A DNA stretch of 64,000 nt, taken from the NCBI RefSeq assembly GCF_965227505.1, contig NZ_OZ245757.1:4650001-4714000 (forward strand), in the 5' to 3' direction. The notes beneath the pieces are model-generated. The model saw nothing but the letters and a program-made list of their open reading frames with translations. It was not told the origin of the DNA and ran no database searches. Numbering within the stretch: the first letter of the stretch is position 1; each line of letters begins with the position of its first letter. Shown here in pieces: positions 59,864-64,000 of the stretch. The DNA comes from Pelagibius sp965227505 (GTDB lineage Bacteria > Pseudomonadota > Alphaproteobacteria > Kiloniellales > Kiloniellaceae). The translations under genes were made by a program, and so were the position numbers.

Positions 59864-60919
59864 GTGACAGCGCCGAAACCGGAATCCTGGCTGAAGGTCA
59901 CGGAGCGCGGGCTCTACTGCGTGCCGGGCGGCTTCTACGTCGATCCGCACCGCCCGGTCGAGCGCGCCGTGGTGACCCACGGCCATGCAGACCACGCCCG
60001 GCCCGGCAACCGCGCCGTGCTCGCAACCCCCGAAACCTTGGCGATTATGCAGCGGCGCTACGGCGACGAGGCGGGCGATGCGTTGGAGCCGCTGGCCTAT
60101 GGCGAGACCCGCGATATCGCGGGCGTGACGCTGTCCTTCCTGCCCGCCGGCCACGTGCTGGGCAGCGCCCAGGCGGTTCTGGAGTGGAAGGGCTGCCGCA
60201 TCATCGTCTCCGGCGACTACAAGCGCCGCGCCGATCCCACCTGTGCGCCTTTTGAGGTGATGCCCTGTGATGTCTTCATCACCGAGGCGACCTTCGGCCT
60301 GCCGGTCTTCCGCCACCCTTCCGACGCGGAGGAGGTCGACAAACTGCTGACGGCGCAGCAGCAGTTCCCTGAGCGCGCCATACTTGTGGGCGCCTATTCC
60401 CTGGGCAAGGCGCAGCGGGTGATCGCCCTGCTGCGGAACGCGGGCTACGACCGGCCGCTCTACATCCACGGCGCGCTGCAGGGCCTCTGCGACCTCTACC
60501 GCGACTTGGGTGTCGAGTTGGGGGAGCTGAAGCCGGCCACCGGCGCAAGCAAGGCCGACTTGGCTGGGCAGATCGTGCTGGCCCCGCCCTCGGCCCTCAA
60601 CGACCGCTGGTCGCGGCGCCTGCCGGATCCCCTGACCGCCATGGCGTCGGGCTGGATGCGGGTGCGCGCCCGGGCCAAACAGCGCGGCGCGGAACTGCCG
60701 CTCATCCTCTCCGACCACGCCGACTGGGACGAGCTGGTGCAGACCCTGGAGGACGTCGCCGCGCCGGAGGTCTGGGTCACCCACGGCAACGAGGAAGCGC
60801 TGGTGCACTACGCCTCCGGCAAGGGTATCCGCGCACGCGCCCTGGCCCTCATCGGCCGTGGCGAGGAGGAGCAGGAGGGAGGGGCGGCAGAGCAGGAGCA
60901 TCAGGAGGCGGCGTCATGA
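59864..60919 (+). CDS. Ligase-associated DNA exonuclease (metallo-beta-lactamase fold)
   Basis: A 351-residue metallo-beta-lactamase fold nuclease of the ligase-associated type, as in the Lhr-ligase-exonuclease-PdeM clusters. The metal site VVTHGHADHARPG (THxHxDH) is near residues 37-49, with FLPAGHVLGSAQ and IIVSGDYKRR as further ligand segments. LILSDHADWDEL and VTHGNEEALVHY complete the fold. It processes single-stranded DNA ends. It is coupled to the ligase gene by an overlap of 4 bp (60916-60919). A Glu/Gln-rich tail (EEEQEGGAAEQEHQEA) follows the domain. The GTG start is weak but consistent. Confidence 0.9.
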   Translation: MTAPKPESWLKVTERGLYCVPGGFYVDPHRPVERAVVTHGHADHARPGNRAVLATPETLAIMQRRYGDEAGDALEPLAYGETRDIAGVTLSFLPAGHVLGSAQAVLEWKGCRIIVSGDYKRRADPTCAPFEVMPCDVFITEATFGLPVFRHPSDAEEVDKLLTAQQQFPERAILVGAYSLGKAQRVIALLRNAGYDRPLYIHGALQGLCDLYRDLGVELGELKPATGASKADLAGQIVLAPPSALNDRWSRRLPDPLTAMASGWMRVRARAKQRGAELPLILSDHADWDELVQTLEDVAAPEVWVTHGNEEALVHYASGKGIRARALALIGRGEEEQEGGAAEQEHQEAAS

Positions 60920-62499
60920 AGGCCTTCGCCGAACTGCTCGACCGTCTCTCCTACACTGCGGGCCGCAACGCCAAGCTCACCCTGATGGCCGACTACTTCC
61001 GCGCCGCGCCGGACCCGGACCGCGGCTATGCGCTGGCGGCGCTCACCGGGCGCCTCGACTTTGCCACCGCCAAGCCGGCGATGATCCGCGGCCTCGTCGA
61101 GCAGCGCGTCGACCCGGTGCTCTTCGGCTGGTCCTACGACTACGTCGGCGACATGGCGGAGACCGTGGCGCTCATCTGGCCGCAGCGCCCCGGCGCCAAC
61201 CGCCCGCCGGAACTGGCCGAGGTGGTGGAGCGGCTTTCGACCGCCAGCCGTTCCGACTCGCCGGCACTGGTGGAGGGCTGGCTCGACGCCCTGGACGCCA
61301 CCGGCCGCTGGGCCTTCCTGAAGCTCATCACCGGGGGCCTGCGGGTCGGCGTTTCGGCGCGCCTCGCCAAGACCGCGCTGGCGAAACTGGGCGATGTCTC
61401 CCTGGAAGAGATCGAGGAGGTCTGGCACGGCGTGACCCCGCCTTTCACCGAGGTCTTCGCCTGGCTGGAAGGCCGCGCGCCCATGCCGCAGATCGATCTG
61501 CGCCGCGCCTTCCGCCCGCTCATGCTGGCCAATCCCCTGGACGAGGCCGACCTGGAGAAGCTCGACGCCGCGCACTACCGCGCGGAGTGGAAGTGGGACG
61601 GCATCCGCGTGCAGCTGGCCGCCGGCGGCGGCGAGGCGCGGCTGTTCTCGCGCTCCGGCGACGAGATCACCCAGGCCTTTCCCGATCTCATGGAAACCGC
61701 GCGCTTCGATGCGGTTCTCGACGGCGAGCTTCTGGTGATGCGCGACGGCGCGATCGCCCCCTTCAACGACCTGCAGCAGCGCCTCAACCGCAAGCGGGTG
61801 ACGGCGAAGATGCTGGAGAGTTATCCGGCTCACTTGCGGGTCTACGACATTCTTTTTCACGGCAACGAGGATCTGCGCGAACAGGGCTTTGACGAGCGCC
61901 GCGTCAGGCTGGAAGCCTGGCATGCGGAAACCGACCCGGCGCGCATCGACCTTTCCCCCATGCTGGACTTTGCGCGCTGGGAGGATCTGGCGGCTTTACG
62001 GGAGACGGCCCGCGAGCGCGCCATCGAAGGGCTGATGCTGAAGCGCGGCGACAGTCCCTATGTCGCCGGGCGGCCCAAGGGCCCCTGGTTCAAGTGGAAG
62101 CGCGACGCGCTGATGCTGGACACGGTCTTGATGTACGCCCAGCGTGGCCACGGCAAGCGCTCCTCGCTCTACTCCGACTACACCTTCGGCGCCTGGCGCA
62201 GCGGCGCGCATGGCGAGCCGGAACTGGTGCCGGTGGGCAAGGCCTACTCCGGCTTCACCGACGAGGAACTCTTGCGGCTCGACAAGTGGGTCCGCGCCAA
62301 CACCACCGAGCGCTTCGGGCCCGTGCGCGCGGTGAAGCCGGGCCTGGTGCTGGAGGTCGCCTTCGACGCCGTCCACCGCTCCAAGCGCCACAAGTCCGGC
62401 GTCGCCATGCGCTTCCCGCGCATCCATCGTATCCGCTGGGACAAGCCCATCGAAGAAGCCGACCGCCTGCCGACCCTGGAGAAACTGATCGAGGGGTAG
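60916..62499 (+). CDS. ATP-dependent DNA ligase of the ligase-associated repair cluster
   Basis: A 527-residue ATP-dependent ligase. The N-terminal helical domain (about 1-200) contains FAWLEGRAPMPQIDLRRAFR. Motif I is EWKWDGIRV with the nucleotidylated Lys226. Further motifs are FSRSGDEIT (Ia/III), DGELLVM (motif III), EGLMLKRGDSPY (motif IV) and WFKWKRD (motif V), followed by an OB-fold domain. It seals nicks after ATP-dependent adenylation. In related bacteria it partners with Lhr, PdeM and the nuclease encoded just upstream. Those two partners lie 8-13 kb away here on the opposite strand. All catalytic motifs look intact. Confidence 0.93.
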   Translation: MKAFAELLDRLSYTAGRNAKLTLMADYFRAAPDPDRGYALAALTGRLDFATAKPAMIRGLVEQRVDPVLFGWSYDYVGDMAETVALIWPQRPGANRPPELAEVVERLSTASRSDSPALVEGWLDALDATGRWAFLKLITGGLRVGVSARLAKTALAKLGDVSLEEIEEVWHGVTPPFTEVFAWLEGRAPMPQIDLRRAFRPLMLANPLDEADLEKLDAAHYRAEWKWDGIRVQLAAGGGEARLFSRSGDEITQAFPDLMETARFDAVLDGELLVMRDGAIAPFNDLQQRLNRKRVTAKMLESYPAHLRVYDILFHGNEDLREQGFDERRVRLEAWHAETDPARIDLSPMLDFARWEDLAALRETARERAIEGLMLKRGDSPYVAGRPKGPWFKWKRDALMLDTVLMYAQRGHGKRSSLYSDYTFGAWRSGAHGEPELVPVGKAYSGFTDEELLRLDKWVRANTTERFGPVRAVKPGLVLEVAFDAVHRSKRHKSGVAMRFPRIHRIRWDKPIEEADRLPTLEKLIEG

Positions 62500-62507
62500 G
62501 GAGGTCC

Positions 62508-62608
62508 CCCTCACCCAGCTTCGCCTAGGCTCGGTTCCCTCGCCAAGGCTGCGCATCCCTCTCCCCTTGTGGGAGAGGGAGGGGCCCGCGACAGCGGGAG
62601 GGTGAGGG
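62508..62608. repeat. Nested intergenic palindromic element
   Basis: The outer arms are CCCTCACCC (62508-62516) and GGGTGAGGG (62600-62608). The inner arms are CCCTCTCCC (62558-62566) with GGGAGAGGG (62571-62579), and CCCGC with GCGGG (62585-62589, 62594-62598). This layout is that of a mobile-type intergenic repeat common in alphaproteobacteria. It lies between the convergent ligase and RidA genes and may serve as a bidirectional terminator. Confidence 0.65.
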
Positions 62609-62645
62609 TGGCTTTGTGTCTCTCTGGAGTACGTCCTTGGGTGCT

Positions 62646-63068
62646 CTACACCTCCGGCCGCTTGAAGCGCTTGTGGGGGATGAGGGCGATGGGGACAATC
62701 TCCACCAGTAGCTCCGGGATCACCAGGCCCGGCACCTGGATCAGGATGCTGGCCGGCGCGCTCGGCGTCTCGAAGTACTGACTGCGCACCTGCTGGATCG
62801 CCGGCAGGTCTTCGCGGTTGAGGAAGTAGACGGTCATGGAGACGATGTCGTCGAGAGTGCCGCCGGCGGCCTCCAGGATCGCTCGCGTGTTCTCGATCGC
62901 CTTGTGCATCTGGGCGGCGCAGTCGCCGGGTCCGATGACGTTGCTTTCGGCGTCCCAGGCGACCTGCCCGGTGATGTAGAGCGTCACCCCCTCGCCAGCG
63001 ATCACGCCCTGCGAGAAGGCCCGCCCGTTCGGCCCCCAGATGCTCGGGGGATTGAAGCCATAGGCCAT
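62646..63068 (-). CDS. RidA/YjgF-family protein
   Basis: A 140-residue RidA-type protein. LYITGQVAWDAESNVIGPGD (near residues 31-50) and ILEAAGGTLDDIVSMTVYF are typical of the trimeric fold. RidA deaminates reactive imines/enamines; in this subgroup the catalytic arginine sits in the later part (LPAIQQVRSQYF and SAPASILIQVPGLV, with Arg in the QVRSQ segment). The ATG at 63068 fits the family N-terminus; the open frame continues upstream without conserved sequence. It is convergent with the ligase gene. Confidence 0.8.
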   Translation of the reverse strand: MAYGFNPPSIWGPNGRAFSQGVIAGEGVTLYITGQVAWDAESNVIGPGDCAAQMHKAIENTRAILEAAGGTLDDIVSMTVYFLNREDLPAIQQVRSQYFETPSAPASILIQVPGLVIPELLVEIVPIALIPHKRFKRPEV

Positions 63069-63329
63069 GGAAAAGTTCCTTATGGTGGAAGCTGCACCGC
63101 CGCCGTGCAGTGTGAGGGCGCAAGCGACAAGGATCCAGAAGAGCAGGAAGCATAGCAGTCTTCCGGCTGCGCCCGAAATACGACTGTAATGCGAGGGCCC
63201 TGCTGGCGGCGGCCGGAGGCATCGTGCCATTGCGGTTGGGAGACCAGCGAGCCTTGAACCTTCGGTAGCGGCCACGCGACTGACTTTCGGTGGCGGCGCG
63301 GACGCTTTTGCGTGCAAGGGGGATCGGAA

Positions 63330-64000
63330 ATGAATGCAATGTTTCGGGGCATTGTCCTCTTTGGCGCCAGCCTCCTTGCCGGTGGCAGCCTGGCATCGGC
63401 GGAGGCTTTGCCGGAGCACTGCCGTCGGGCGCCGGTGGCCGCCGACTGCACGGCGCCGCTGTTCGACCAGCTGCTGGAGCGGATCAAGGCCGAGCGGCCG
63501 TACGATCAGCCCGATTTGAAAGCCGCCCTCACCGACAAGCTGATCAACCTGGGCAGCCTCGATCTCGCACAAGAGGTTGCGGTGGGAATCGATCACGCGC
63601 CGATCAGGGATGTAAAACTGGCGGTGATCGGAGTGCTGCAGGCGAACCAGCGGCATTACGGAAAGGCCTCCGACCTCGCCGATCTGATCGGCGACCCGCA
63701 GCAACGCCTGCCGGTCTATACCGCCATCGTCGAGCGCTTCGTGGCCGACGGAGAGGTCGAGCCGGCCTGGACCCTGGTGAAGCAACTCGGCGATGCCACC
63801 CTGTCGGACAGCTTTCAGGCCGCGCTGGTCGTCCGCTTCGCCACCGAGGGACGCTTCGAGCTGACCCTGCCCTACGCATTGGAGGTCCGCGATGCAGGAC
63901 GGCGCGCCGATGTGCTCTTCGGTTTGGCATCCCGGCAGCTGGCGTCGCGGCCTCTGGACGACGTGCTGCAGTCTCTGGAGGCGATTGACGATCCTGAGAA
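63330..64000 (+). CDS. Exported helical-repeat-like protein, cut by the window end
   Basis: A frame of at least 223 codons, open to the end of the window. It begins MNAMFRGIVLFGASLLAGGS and has a signal peptide ending near ASA (residue 24). Two cysteines follow the signal (EHCRRAPVAADC). The remainder consists of short amphipathic helices with DLAQEVAVGIDHAPIRDVKLA and ASDLADLIGDPQQRLPVY, which looks like a TPR/HEAT-type solenoid. I cannot name it. GGGGGATCGG precedes the ATG. The stop codon and domain end are outside the window. Confidence 0.6.
   Translation, partial: MNAMFRGIVLFGASLLAGGSLASAEALPEHCRRAPVAADCTAPLFDQLLERIKAERPYDQPDLKAALTDKLINLGSLDLAQEVAVGIDHAPIRDVKLAVIGVLQANQRHYGKASDLADLIGDPQQRLPVYTAIVERFVADGEVEPAWTLVKQLGDATLSDSFQAALVVRFATEGRFELTLPYALEVRDAGRRADVLFGLASRQLASRPLDDVLQSLEAIDDPE

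Overview
The window is GC-rich chromosomal DNA of an alphaproteobacterium. The evidence is the complete rhizobial-type glp operon (glpR-glpD-glpSTPQUV), the COG4111-type regulator in front of nadA-nadC, TadG, the ligase-associated repair genes, frequent GTG starts and strong Shine-Dalgarno sites. A free-living Rhodospirillales- or Kiloniellales-like organism fits, but that is inference. Two AT-richer patches break the pattern: 2.6-3.9 kb (a membrane protein plus a dead IS3 remnant) and 47.1-48.25 kb (a lone SIR2-like gene).

Layout. 0-2.6 kb: denD-dgoK-dgoA, oxidising erythronate-type acids and phosphorylating and cleaving 2-keto-3-deoxygalactonate. 3.9-7 kb: an orphan ParA ATPase, a CYTH-CHAD protein and a divergent SixA-like phosphatase. 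7.1-9.7 kb: an IlvD/Edd sugar-acid dehydratase followed by an SDR related to 2-keto-3-deoxy-L-fuconate dehydrogenase. 9.7-13.5 kb: homocysteine S-methyltransferase with a 55-codon upstream gene, LysE and EamA exporters, and a second SDR. 13.7-18.8 kb: a sugar ABC importer operon (ATPase, Tat-exported binding protein, two permeases, GNAT). 18.9-26.8 kb: N-formylglutamate amidohydrolase, a DegP-type protease with its two-component pair, GloB, a Sel1 protein, a reduced isochorismatase-like protein and an isocitrate lyase/PEP mutase enzyme. 26.8-37.3 kb: a DUF427-adenylate cyclase fusion, then glpR and the glycerol-3-phosphate dehydrogenase/ABC importer operon with two matching TTCG-N4-CGAA operators and a clear terminator.

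37.4-46 kb: a trypsin-like lipoprotein that appears to lack its catalytic triad, a LOG-family protein, a divergent MFS/LysR pair, rhodanese, DinB, photolyase, and two tandemly duplicated fasciclin proteins. 47-53 kb: the SIR2-like gene, PdeM and the Lhr-type helicase, and TadG. 53.4-56.4 kb: nadQ-nadA-nadC with two palindromic operators flanking a terminator-like hairpin. 56.5-62.5 kb: a lipoprotein, a small immunity-like protein, a methyltransferase, HIT and dienelactone-hydrolase genes, then the exonuclease and ATP-dependent ligase that normally sit beside Lhr and PdeM. 62.6-64 kb: a RidA protein and an exported protein running off the end.

Most notable: the isolated SIR2-like gene; the repair cassette split into two pairs about 8 kb apart; complementary loss of ATPase motifs in GlpS and GlpT; NadQ-type operators around a terminator; and a recurring habit of 13-16 bp tandem duplications at gene ends, several of which span stop codons. 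I saw no tRNA, rRNA or CRISPR array.
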